The notes under the pieces were generated by a model. The model saw only the letters and a program-made list of their open reading frames with translations, was not told where the DNA came from and searched no databases. This document shows, in pieces, positions 1 through 7,794 of a stretch of 64,000 nt of DNA (positions within the stretch are counted from its first letter, which is position 1; each line of letters starts with the position of its first letter). Made by a program: the position numbers and the translations under genes. Source of the stretch: JAILLW01 sp045640525 (lineage in GTDB: Bacteria; Bacillota; Clostridia; Lachnospirales; Lachnospiraceae). The stretch covers positions 48,434 through 112,433 of the forward strand of contig JAZUFE010000029.1 in the NCBI GenBank assembly GCA_045640525.1, read 5' to 3'.

Positions 1-32
1 GCATAGTCTTTTGTAATATAAGGAGGAGTATA

Positions 33-911
33 ATGTACGAAATTATTGAAGCCAAGGAACTGGTAACTAACATTTATCAGATGATAGTTAAGGCTCCCAG
101 GGTTGCCAAGAACTGTCTTCCCGGACAATTTGTTATTGTAAGGGTGGATGAGGAAGCCGAGAGAATTCCCTTAACGATTTGTGATTATGATCGCAATGCC
201 GGAACTATTACCATTGTTTTCCAGGCAGTGGGTGCCGGAACCAAAATGATGTCTGAATTGAAGACAGGAGATTCATTTAAGGATTTTGTAGGACCTTTGG
301 GATGTCCTTCGGAGTTCTGTAAAGAAAACATTGAAGATTTAAAGAAGAAAAAGATTCTGTTCGTGGCAGGAGGCGTAGGTTCGGCTCCCGTTTATCCTCA
401 AGTTAAATGGTTGCACGAAAACGGTGTTGACGCGGATGTAATTGTGGGATTTAAGAATAAAGATTTCCTGATTTTGGAAGATGAACTGAAAGCTGTATCA
501 ACCAATCTTTATGTAACAACAGATGACGGTTCATACGGAAGAAACGGAATGGTTACCAAGGTTATACAGGACTTGTATGATGAAGGAACCAAGTATGATG
601 TATGTGTTGCAATCGGCCCGATGATTATGATGAAATTCGTATGTAAGCTTACCAAGGAGTTGGGACTTCATACCATTGTTTCATTGAATCCGATAATGGT
701 TGACGGTACGGGAATGTGTGGTGCTTGCAGAGTGACTGTAGGCGGAGAAGTTAAATTCGCATGTGTTGACGGACCTGAGTTTGACGGACATCTTGTTGAT
801 TTTGATCAGGCTATGCAAAGACAGACGTTATATAAGACAGTTGAAGGACGTAAGTATCTTGAATTGACCGAGGGTGATACACACCACGGCGGCTGTGGAA
901 ATTGTAATTAA
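33..911 (+). CDS. nfnA: NfnA-type FAD/[2Fe-2S] subunit of NADH-dependent ferredoxin:NADP+ oxidoreductase
   Basis: This is a 292-residue protein of the PyrK / sulfide dehydrogenase beta family. It carries a flavin-binding RIPLT motif (residues 44-48), a nucleotide-binding AGGVGSAP stretch (112-119) and an iron-sulfur segment with C229, C232 and C244. A second Cys pair lies at the extreme C-terminus (C288, C291). In characterised Nfn enzymes this subunit binds FAD and NAD(H), and the paired large subunit handles NADP(H); together they bifurcate electrons between NADH, NADPH and ferredoxin in the cytoplasm. The large subunit follows 12 bases downstream, which strongly supports Nfn over a pyrimidine-pathway PyrK. 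The start has a strong AGGAGGAG site upstream. Whether it truly bifurcates is inferred from the family. Confidence 0.88.
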   Translation: MYEIIEAKELVTNIYQMIVKAPRVAKNCLPGQFVIVRVDEEAERIPLTICDYDRNAGTITIVFQAVGAGTKMMSELKTGDSFKDFVGPLGCPSEFCKENIEDLKKKKILFVAGGVGSAPVYPQVKWLHENGVDADVIVGFKNKDFLILEDELKAVSTNLYVTTDDGSYGRNGMVTKVIQDLYDEGTKYDVCVAIGPMIMMKFVCKLTKELGLHTIVSLNPIMVDGTGMCGACRVTVGGEVKFACVDGPEFDGHLVDFDQAMQRQTLYKTVEGRKYLELTEGDTHHGGCGNCN

Positions 912-923
912 GAGGAGAAAGAA

Positions 924-2309
924 ATGGACGTATTAAAGAAAGTTCCTGTACGTGAACAGGATCCTAAAGTAAGAGCGACCAATTTTGAGGAAGTGTGCTT
1001 AGGATATAATAAAGAAGAAGCAATGGAAGAAGCATCAAGATGTATTAACTGTCAAAATGCACAGTGTGTTAAAGGATGCCCCGTTTCAATCAATATACCC
1101 GGATTCATCAAAGAAGTTAAGGATGGAAATTTCGAGAAAGCTTATGACGTAATTTCGGAATCGTCTGCATTGCCTGCTGTTTGCGGTAGAGTATGTCCGC
1201 AGGAATCACAGTGTGAGGGAAAGTGCATAAGAGGTATTAAAGGAGAACCGATTTCAATAGGTAAGCTTGAAAGATTTGTTGCGGATTATGCTTCGGAAAA
1301 CGGTATTAAGCCCAAAAAGAGTTCAGAATCAAAGAATAAGAAGGTAGCTGTTATCGGTTCGGGCCCTGCAGGATTAACCTGTGCAGGAGACCTTGCCAAG
1401 ATGGGATATGATGTGACTGTATTTGAAGCTCTTCATCAACCCGGAGGCGTACTTGTTTACGGTATTCCCGAATTCAGACTTCCCAAGACCAAGGTTGTTG
1501 CTAAGGAAATTGAGAACGTTAAGTCATTGGGAGTTAAGTTTGAAACCAATGTAGTGGTAGGTAAGGCAGTCAAAATTGATGAATTAATGGAAGATGAAGG
1601 TTTCGAAGCCGTATTTATAGGCTCTGGCGCAGGACTTCCGAAATTCATGGGTATTCCCGGAGAACAGGCTAACGGAGTGTTCTCAGCTAATGAATATCTG
1701 ACCAGATCCAATTTGATGAAGGCATTTGATGAAGCATCAAATACACCTATTATGAGAGGTAAGAAAGTTGCTGTTGTGGGTGGCGGTAATGTTGCCATGG
1801 ATGCAGCAAGAACTGCTTTAAGATTGGGAGCTGAAGTTCATATAGTATACAGAAGGTCCGAAGAAGAATTACCTGCCAGAGTTGAAGAGGTTCATCATGC
1901 AAAGGAAGAGGGTATTATCTTCAATCTTTTGACCAATCCTGTTGAAATCCTCGCGGATGAAAAAGGATGGGTACGTGCAATTAAATGCATTAAGATGGAA
2001 CTTGGTGAGCCTGATGCTTCAGGTAGAAGAAGACCGGTTGAGGTACAGGGTTCCGAATTTGAAATAGAAGTTGATACGGTTATAATGTCATTGGGAACAT
2101 CGCCCAACCCGTTAATAAGTTCGACAACAGACGGCCTTGATACCAATGCCAAGAAGTGTATTGTGGCAGATGAAGATAAGGGTGCTACATCAAAACCCGG
2201 TGTATTCGCCGGAGGTGATGCGGTTACCGGAGCCGCTACCGTTATTTTGGCGATGGGAGCGGGTAAGGCTGCTGCCAAAGGAATAGATGAATATCTGTCA
2301 AATAAATAA
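924..2309 (+). CDS. nfnB: NfnB-type NADPH-binding flavoprotein (glutamate synthase small-subunit family)
   Basis: This 461-residue protein belongs to the GltD/GltA family. The N-terminal ferredoxin-like domain has C40, C43, C48, C52 and then C87, C91, C97, C101, enough for two [4Fe-4S] clusters. A GSGPAG FAD-binding motif follows at 145-150, and a second dinucleotide site, GGGNVAMD, at 286-293. It pairs with the upstream NfnA subunit (12-base gap, AGAGGAGA site), so NADPH:ferredoxin/NAD transhydrogenation is the best reading. Annotation pipelines often call it NADPH-dependent glutamate synthase, but no large glutamate synthase subunit is nearby. A terminator follows directly, so nfnAB is probably a two-gene unit reading in from the window edge. 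Confidence 0.88.
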   Translation: MDVLKKVPVREQDPKVRATNFEEVCLGYNKEEAMEEASRCINCQNAQCVKGCPVSINIPGFIKEVKDGNFEKAYDVISESSALPAVCGRVCPQESQCEGKCIRGIKGEPISIGKLERFVADYASENGIKPKKSSESKNKKVAVIGSGPAGLTCAGDLAKMGYDVTVFEALHQPGGVLVYGIPEFRLPKTKVVAKEIENVKSLGVKFETNVVVGKAVKIDELMEDEGFEAVFIGSGAGLPKFMGIPGEQANGVFSANEYLTRSNLMKAFDEASNTPIMRGKKVAVVGGGNVAMDAARTALRLGAEVHIVYRRSEEELPARVEEVHHAKEEGIIFNLLTNPVEILADEKGWVRAIKCIKMELGEPDASGRRRPVEVQGSEFEIEVDTVIMSLGTSPNPLISSTTDGLDTNAKKCIVADEDKGATSKPGVFAGGDAVTGAATVILAMGAGKAAAKGIDEYLSNK

Positions 2310-2316
2310 GTTGATG

Positions 2317-2351
2317 ACCGGGAATGATCCATATGGAGTTCCCGGTTTTTT
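2317..2351 (+). terminator. Rho-independent terminator after nfnB
   Basis: An 8-bp perfect stem, ACCGGGAA (2317-2324) with TTCCCGGT (2339-2346), is followed by a run of T to 2351. It starts 8 bases after the nfnB stop and separates the transhydrogenase from the two-component system. Confidence 0.9.
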
Positions 2352-2372
2352 AACATTGTAAAATATTTCGTT

Positions 2373-2394
2373 TTAAGAAAATCTTAAGAATATC
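2373..2394 (+). promoter_or_regulatory. Tandem 11-bp direct repeat, probable response-regulator operator
   Basis: TTAAGAAAATC (2373-2383) is immediately repeated as TTAAGAATATC (2384-2394), 10 of 11 positions identical. OmpR/PhoB-family regulators typically bind head-to-tail repeats with an 11-bp period placed near the -35 region. The repeat sits 58 bases before the start of an OmpR-family gene, so autoregulation is the natural inference. No convincing -35 hexamer was seen, which would fit an activated promoter. Confidence 0.55.
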
Positions 2395-2451
2395 CATACT
2401 TTTCATTTAATAAATATTTGTTTTAATGAATACAGTTAAAGGGGATTAAAA

Positions 2452-3153
2452 ATGACAAACATACTTGTATGCGATGATGACAAAGAAATAGTTGAAGCAA
2501 TAAGAATATATTTATCTCAGGAAGGTTACAATATTCTTACAGCCTATGACGGTATGGAAGCTTTGGAGATTCTTAAGAAGAACAATAATATTCATCTTTT
2601 GCTCATAGACATTATGATGCCGAGGATGGATGGAATCAAGGCTACTACCAAAATACGTGAAACCAATTCTCTGCCCATTATATTTTTATCAGCCAAATCT
2701 GAAGATACCGATAAAATATTGGGACTGACAATCGGAGCGGATGACTATATAACCAAACCGTTTAATCCAATGGAATTGATAGCAAGAGTTAAGTCAGCGT
2801 TAAGAAGATATACACAGTTGGGAAACCTTAATGTTGACAACAACAGCATTTTCAAAACAGGCGGACTGGTTATTAATGATGAAACCAAAGAAGTAACGGT
2901 TGATTCGGATGAAGTCAAGCTGACTCCGATTGAGTATAACATTTTGCTTCTGCTTGTGAAAAACCGTGGTAAGGTTTTTTCAATTGAACAAATATATGAG
3001 AATATTTGGAACGAAGAAGCAGTGGGGGCAGATAATACGGTTGCCGTTCATATCAGACATATAAGAGAAAAAATCGAGATTAATCCCAAAAATCCCAAAT
3101 ACCTTAAAGTGGTTTGGGGAGTCGGTTACAAAATTGAAAAGATTACGGAGTAG
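2452..3153 (+). CDS. OmpR-family response regulator
   Basis: This 233-residue regulator has an N-terminal receiver domain with acidic pocket D8-D10, phospho-acceptor D53 (in LIDIMMPRMDG), S80 and K102 (TKPF), followed by a C-terminal winged-helix DNA-binding domain (about 130-230). All receiver residues are intact. The AAGGGGA ribosome site supports the start. The cognate histidine kinase begins 3 bases after its stop. The 11-bp tandem repeat upstream is a likely target. The signal is unknown; the BMP-type lipoprotein downstream could be part of the regulon, but that is inference. Confidence 0.93.
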   Translation: MTNILVCDDDKEIVEAIRIYLSQEGYNILTAYDGMEALEILKKNNNIHLLLIDIMMPRMDGIKATTKIRETNSLPIIFLSAKSEDTDKILGLTIGADDYITKPFNPMELIARVKSALRRYTQLGNLNVDNNSIFKTGGLVINDETKEVTVDSDEVKLTPIEYNILLLLVKNRGKVFSIEQIYENIWNEEAVGADNTVAVHIRHIREKIEINPKNPKYLKVVWGVGYKIEKITE

Positions 3154-3156
3154 CTT

Positions 3157-5217
3157 ATGAAAAAAGTATTTTATGTAGTAAAGAATGTTGCGGTTGTTGT
3201 TTTGGTATGCTGCTTTATTGAATTCTTGCTTAGTTCATCTTTTGAATTTAAAACAGTTAAGAATGACTTTGGATATACAATGACTTCGGAAGATGTCCAA
3301 AAAGATTTCTTTGATTCTTCGGTATTCAACACCATGATAGGGAATAAAGTCAGCGATATAGCCTATTACGGTGCAATGACACTGGAATTGCAGGATGTTC
3401 CCAAAAATCAGCGAAGCCTTTCGGCCAATGAATTGGGATTTGGCAACGGATATGATGATACCGTATCCAAAATGTCCAAACTGTATAATAAGGGTAATAC
3501 GAATCTGAATTACTTCATACTCAGTCAAACACAAGAAGCGACAAGCGTATTTTCGAATACGGAATCTTCGTATACCGAATGCGAGAAATTGAAGGCCTTA
3601 ATTCTCAATACGGCGGATAAATATATATACTATGATTCTTCGGAAGATGAATATGAAACCAATCTTGATATAGAAAAATCGACGTTTAAGGCATTGCTTG
3701 AAAAGAACAGTGCTTATTACGGAGATAATTACTGCTTCATGGTAGGTGTTCAAAAAGACTTACCGATTGATGATGATATTAAAACGGCTTTCAAAACATA
3801 CGACAGCTTTAAGAGTAATTTTGCTCTTAATATGACTATGATTTTAGTATGTTCATTTGTGATAATCGGTTCTATTTTGTATCTGACATTTGTAGAATTT
3901 GTGTCTGCCAAAAAGGATATGGACAAGCATCCGACCGATAATCTGGCTTTTGAAATAAGAATTCTGATTGGATTGCTATGGATAGTAATGTATTCCGTTA
4001 TGATTGACAGCATGGATTCCATGGCTCAATTGATAATTGATTTAAGAAGCAAATCCTTGATCGGATATTATGCTTCAATCGGTACCATAGCACTTGTTTC
4101 AATCCTGATTTTGGATTTTTTATACTTTGCGGCAATCAGAAGATTATCGAACGGATTACTGTGGCGAACTTCGTATATAGTGAGATTTGTTAAATATATT
4201 GTCGGATGCATCAGAAATCTTGTTGATAATTGGAAATTAACGATAAGATATGTTTTGCTGATGTCGGCATTGCTTATATTCAACATATTGTGCGGTTTGT
4301 CGTGCAATAATTTACCTGTGATTCTTTTGCCGATGTTTATTGTTGACGGATTTAGTGTATTCTATGTTTACTCACGTGCCAAAGAAAGAGTGGGAATCAT
4401 CAATGTAGTTAAGAAGATAGCCCGTGGAGACTTGGAAGCATCGGTTAATGTTGAAGAAGTTCACGGCGAGAACACGGCAATTGCGGAATCGGTTAACAGT
4501 ATCCGACAGGCTGTTAACACAGCTGTTGAGCAATCTTTGAAAGATGAAAAGATGAAGGCAGATTTAATCACGAATGTTTCTCATGATTTGAAAACGCCGT
4601 TAACTTCTATAATCAATTATGTTGATTTGCTTAAAAAAGAGAATATTACCGATATGCCTGCGGCGGAATACATCGAAATTATTGATTCAAAGTCACAACG
4701 TCTGAAGAAAATGACGGAGGACTTAATTGAAGCGTCAAAGATTTCATCCGGTAATATTACGTTGAACATTGAAAAAATTGATATAAAAGAATTGATAGCT
4801 CAGGCAATCGGAGAATTTTCGGACCGTTTTGGAGCAAAGTCGCTTAGCATTGTTCAAAACGGGTTTGACGAGCCGAGATTCATTATGGCGGATTCGGGAA
4901 GTTTGTTCAGAGTCATGGAAAATCTGTTTATCAATATATGCAAGTATTCATTGGAAGGAACAAGAGTATATATTGATATCAAAAACGTTGATCGAAAGGT
5001 AGAGGTTTTGGTTAAGAATATTTCCAATACTCAGTTGGATATCAAAACCGATGATTTACTTGAGAGATTTGTGCGAGGCGAACAATCACGTACGACGGAA
5101 GGTTCGGGATTGGGATTGCCTATAGCCAAGAGCCTGATTGATGCCATGGGAGGCAAATTTGAATTGGCTGTTGATGGGGATTTGTTTAAGGTTAAGCTCT
5201 TATTTGATTTGATTTAG
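3157..5217 (+). CDS. Membrane sensor histidine kinase
   Basis: A 686-residue kinase paired with the response regulator just upstream. There is an N-terminal membrane segment (about 7-27), an extracytoplasmic region of roughly 190 residues (about 30-220), then several further membrane helices (near 224-248, 266-286, 302-328, 363-381 and 387-405). A HAMP-like linker leads into the HisKA domain with H476 in the VSHDLKTPL H-box. The ATPase domain keeps the N-box (ENLFINICKYS) and the GSGLGLPIAKSL G-box. The five or six helix architecture is more elaborate than a two-helix VanS-type kinase. The ligand is not predictable. A hairpin terminator follows closely. Confidence 0.88.
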   Translation: MKKVFYVVKNVAVVVLVCCFIEFLLSSSFEFKTVKNDFGYTMTSEDVQKDFFDSSVFNTMIGNKVSDIAYYGAMTLELQDVPKNQRSLSANELGFGNGYDDTVSKMSKLYNKGNTNLNYFILSQTQEATSVFSNTESSYTECEKLKALILNTADKYIYYDSSEDEYETNLDIEKSTFKALLEKNSAYYGDNYCFMVGVQKDLPIDDDIKTAFKTYDSFKSNFALNMTMILVCSFVIIGSILYLTFVEFVSAKKDMDKHPTDNLAFEIRILIGLLWIVMYSVMIDSMDSMAQLIIDLRSKSLIGYYASIGTIALVSILILDFLYFAAIRRLSNGLLWRTSYIVRFVKYIVGCIRNLVDNWKLTIRYVLLMSALLIFNILCGLSCNNLPVILLPMFIVDGFSVFYVYSRAKERVGIINVVKKIARGDLEASVNVEEVHGENTAIAESVNSIRQAVNTAVEQSLKDEKMKADLITNVSHDLKTPLTSIINYVDLLKKENITDMPAAEYIEIIDSKSQRLKKMTEDLIEASKISSGNITLNIEKIDIKELIAQAIGEFSDRFGAKSLSIVQNGFDEPRFIMADSGSLFRVMENLFINICKYSLEGTRVYIDIKNVDRKVEVLVKNISNTQLDIKTDDLLERFVRGEQSRTTEGSGLGLPIAKSLIDAMGGKFELAVDGDLFKVKLLFDLI

Positions 5218-5233
5218 TTAATACCAAATGATA

Positions 5234-5265
5234 AAATAACAGTGCGAGGGTGCACTGTTATTTTT
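5234..5265 (+). terminator. Perfect hairpin with T-run between kinase and BMP lipoprotein genes
   Basis: A 12-bp perfect stem, AAATAACAGTGC (5234-5245) with GCACTGTTATTT (5252-5263), has a 6-base loop and a T-run (5261-5265). It scores as a terminator by eye. It ends only 10 bases before the next start codon, so it could also act as an attenuator or an mRNA-processing structure for the lipoprotein gene. Confidence 0.8.
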
Positions 5266-5275
5266 GGTTGTGATT

Positions 5276-6445
5276 ATGAAAAAAATACTGAGTTTACTGA
5301 TTTTGACAATTTCAATAATCGTTTTGTGCGCATGTTCATCCAATGATGATAAAAAGTCGTCATCGGAATACAAGATAGCTCTTGTTACCGATTACGATGA
5401 TGTTGACGATCATTCGTTTAATCAAACGACTTATGAAGCTTGTGTTGATTTTAGCAATGATCACAAGATGGAATTTAATTACTTCAAACCGGAAGAGGAC
5501 AGCAAAGAACAAAGAGAAGCAATGATTGTTAAGGCTGTCGAAGAAGGATACAACATCATTGTTTTGCCGGGATTTGCTTTCGCAGATTCGATTGCTGATT
5601 TGGCTCCGAATTATGAAAATGTTAAATTTATTGCCTTGGATATTTCCAAAGCTTCTCTTATGGATTCCGTTAATTTGTCAGATAGACTTGACGATAAGCA
5701 AAAGAGTGAATTTGTGGCATTTGATAATGTATATTGCGCAAGTTTCAAGGAAGAAATATCGGGGTTTTTAGCCGGGTACAGTGCGGTAAGCTTGGGATAT
5801 ACCGACCTGGGATTCGTGGGAGGTATGAAAATACCTGCAGTTCAAAGATACGGTTACGGCTTTTTACAAGGGTGCGATTATGCAGCTAAATTGTCAGACC
5901 AAGAGGTTAATATAAGATTTGGGTATGCCAATAGTTTTACGGGATCTGCGGAACTTACGAAAGCAACGAAAAAATGGTATCAAAACGGATGCGAAGTAAT
6001 ATTTGCATGCGGAGGAAAGCTGTTTACGTCGGTTGCAGAGGCTGCATCGGAACTTGATAAGAAAATGATAGGGGTTGATGTTGACCAATCGCAGACGGTA
6101 GATACGTATTACAAAGAAGGAATAGTACTGACTTCTGCAATGAAAGGATTGTATCCTGCAACTTATAATACCTTGGATAAGATAGTAAATTTGAATCAGT
6201 GGAATATGATAGCAGGCAAGTATGATTCTTTGGGATTGGTTTCTTCGAATCCGACAATTAATTACTGCCAGATTCCGATGGAAACAACAGAATTTGATTC
6301 AAACTACACCGAAGAAGATTATAAGAATCTTGTCAATTCCCTCTTCCTCGGAGAGATTGAAATAAGTGATAAGGTAGATGAACTCCCGCAAACAACCAAT
6401 ACCAAGCTGATGTATTGGTGGGATGTATGTGAAATAAATAATTAG
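5276..6445 (+). CDS. BMP-family (PnrA/TmpC-like) nucleoside-binding lipoprotein
   Basis: This 389-residue exported lipoprotein has a signal peptide (MKKILSLLI onwards) ending in lipobox LCAC with C20 as the lipidated residue. The mature part shows the basic membrane protein fold signatures, for example ALVTDYDDVDDHSFNQ, VGGMKIPAVQRYGYGF and GVDVDQS. Family members are ABC-type nucleoside-binding proteins. ATG at 5276 is chosen over an upstream TTG because it gives a proper signal peptide. No ATPase or permease gene is adjacent, so the transporter must be elsewhere or the protein acts as a sensor accessory. There is no clear ribosome binding site and a strong hairpin lies just upstream. It runs towards the prs gene, leaving only 6 bases between stops. 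Confidence 0.82.
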   Translation: MKKILSLLILTISIIVLCACSSNDDKKSSSEYKIALVTDYDDVDDHSFNQTTYEACVDFSNDHKMEFNYFKPEEDSKEQREAMIVKAVEEGYNIIVLPGFAFADSIADLAPNYENVKFIALDISKASLMDSVNLSDRLDDKQKSEFVAFDNVYCASFKEEISGFLAGYSAVSLGYTDLGFVGGMKIPAVQRYGYGFLQGCDYAAKLSDQEVNIRFGYANSFTGSAELTKATKKWYQNGCEVIFACGGKLFTSVAEAASELDKKMIGVDVDQSQTVDTYYKEGIVLTSAMKGLYPATYNTLDKIVNLNQWNMIAGKYDSLGLVSSNPTINYCQIPMETTEFDSNYTEEDYKNLVNSLFLGEIEISDKVDELPQTTNTKLMYWWDVCEINN

Positions 6446-6451
6446 TATAAC

Positions 6452-7648
6452 TTAATTGGCTTCGATGATGAAATTTTCACGCTTGTTGTACTCATCCAAC
6501 ACAGCGTGAATTTTTTCTGTAGGAGTATATACTCCGGCCATTGAAACATCGTGATTCATGAAATCAATTATTGAAGCAAGGAATTTGGACATATCAGCTT
6601 CAACATAGTAAGGGCGTTCTTTAAGCTCCGGTATTTGATACGTAAGATTGGTTGTAACAATCTTATCAAAGTATCCTTTTTCATAAGCATCATCGAATTT
6701 GGACATTCCTTCCGTAAATAATCCAAACGTACAACAGATATATACGCGTCTTGCATTCATTTGCTTTAACTGTTTGGCAGTATCTATCATTGAACCGCCG
6801 GAAGAAATCATGTCATCTATAATAATTATATCTTTACCGTCTACATTATCTCCCAAGAATTCATGTGCAACTATGGGATTTTTACCGTTGACAATTTTGG
6901 TATAATCACGTCTTTTGTAGAACATTCCCGTATCAACACCCAAAACGTTGGCAAAATATACGGCTCTGTCCAAAGCACCTTCATCGGGCGAAATTACCAA
7001 CATATTATCCTTATCAATAATCATGTCATGCTCTGTTTGAAGCAAAGCCCTGATAAATTGATACGGGGGAGTGAAATTATCGAAGCCTGTAAGCGGTTGC
7101 GCATTTTGAACCTTAGGGTCATGAGCATCAAAAGTAATCAAATTACTTACGCCCATGCCTGCAAGTTCTTCGATTGCATATGCGCAATCCAAAGATTCAC
7201 GGCCCGAACGCTTATGCTGTCTGGATTCATACAAAAACGGCATAATTACATTAATTCTGTGCGCCTTACCGTTGACAGCAGATATAAGCCTCTTTAAATC
7301 CTGAAAATGATCGTCAGGTGATTTGTAGTTGATAAATCCGTTCATTTTGTAAGGAACGGAATGGTTACATACATCCACAAGAATGAATAAATCCTTACCT
7401 CGGATGGATTCTTTGATTTGTGCCTTTCCTTCACCCGAACCGAACCTGTAACAGGCGGAATTCAGGATATAATCGTCGGAAACGTATCCTTGGAACGCAG
7501 GATCGTTTTTGGCCGCATTTTTAATTGATTTTCTGAATTGTACCAGGTGATTATTGATGCTTTGTCCAAGCGATATCGCAGAGTCCATAACAACGAGTTT
7601 CAACGGTGCTACGGGAATAGCATGTTCAATCATAGAAGTATTAGCCAT
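6452..7648 (-). CDS. prs: Ribose-phosphate pyrophosphokinase, long form
   Basis: The product makes PRPP from ribose 5-phosphate and ATP for nucleotide, His and Trp synthesis. The PRPP-binding loop IIIIDDMISSGGSM, the ISPDEGALDRA segment and the FDAHDP motif are visible. At 398 residues it is about 80 longer than classical bacterial Prs (about 315); the extra length is in the N-terminal half and the internal region before the ribose loop. It is on the minus strand, divergent from der, with a GGGAG site and a good TTGACG/TAAAAT promoter upstream. Function is confident; the effect of the extra segments on regulation or oligomer is unknown. Confidence 0.88.
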   Translation of the reverse strand: MANTSMIEHAIPVAPLKLVVMDSAISLGQSINNHLVQFRKSIKNAAKNDPAFQGYVSDDYILNSACYRFGSGEGKAQIKESIRGKDLFILVDVCNHSVPYKMNGFINYKSPDDHFQDLKRLISAVNGKAHRINVIMPFLYESRQHKRSGRESLDCAYAIEELAGMGVSNLITFDAHDPKVQNAQPLTGFDNFTPPYQFIRALLQTEHDMIIDKDNMLVISPDEGALDRAVYFANVLGVDTGMFYKRRDYTKIVNGKNPIVAHEFLGDNVDGKDIIIIDDMISSGGSMIDTAKQLKQMNARRVYICCTFGLFTEGMSKFDDAYEKGYFDKIVTTNLTYQIPELKERPYYVEADMSKFLASIIDFMNHDVSMAGVYTPTEKIHAVLDEYNKRENFIIEAN

Positions 7649-7681
7649 ATCAGAGTCTCCCTTGAGTATTTACCATCTGTC

Positions 7682-7710
7682 ATTTTAGTCTTATTGCCTT
7701 GTATCGTCAA
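7682..7710 (-). promoter_or_regulatory. Promoter for prs
   Basis: On the minus strand, TTGACG (complement of 7705-7710) and TAAAAT (complement of 7682-7687) are separated by exactly 17 bases. They lie 34 bases before the prs start codon. Confidence 0.65.
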
Positions 7711-7723
7711 GGATAATCTATCC

Positions 7724-7752
7724 TTTACAAAGGGGGAAATCATGGTTAAAAT
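7724..7752 (+). promoter_or_regulatory. Promoter candidate for der
   Basis: TTTACA (7724-7729) and TAAAAT (7747-7752) are spaced by 17 bases. It would start transcription near 7759, 36 bases upstream of der. It lies back to back with the prs promoter. Confidence 0.55.
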
Positions 7753-7794
7753 ATTATGGATAATGTGTATTTTCAGTATATAAGAGAGATTATT

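Noticed and set aside
1895..2356. 153-codon open frame antisense to nfnB
   Set aside because: It lies wholly against a strongly supported gene, lacks a ribosome site and has no recognisable protein features.
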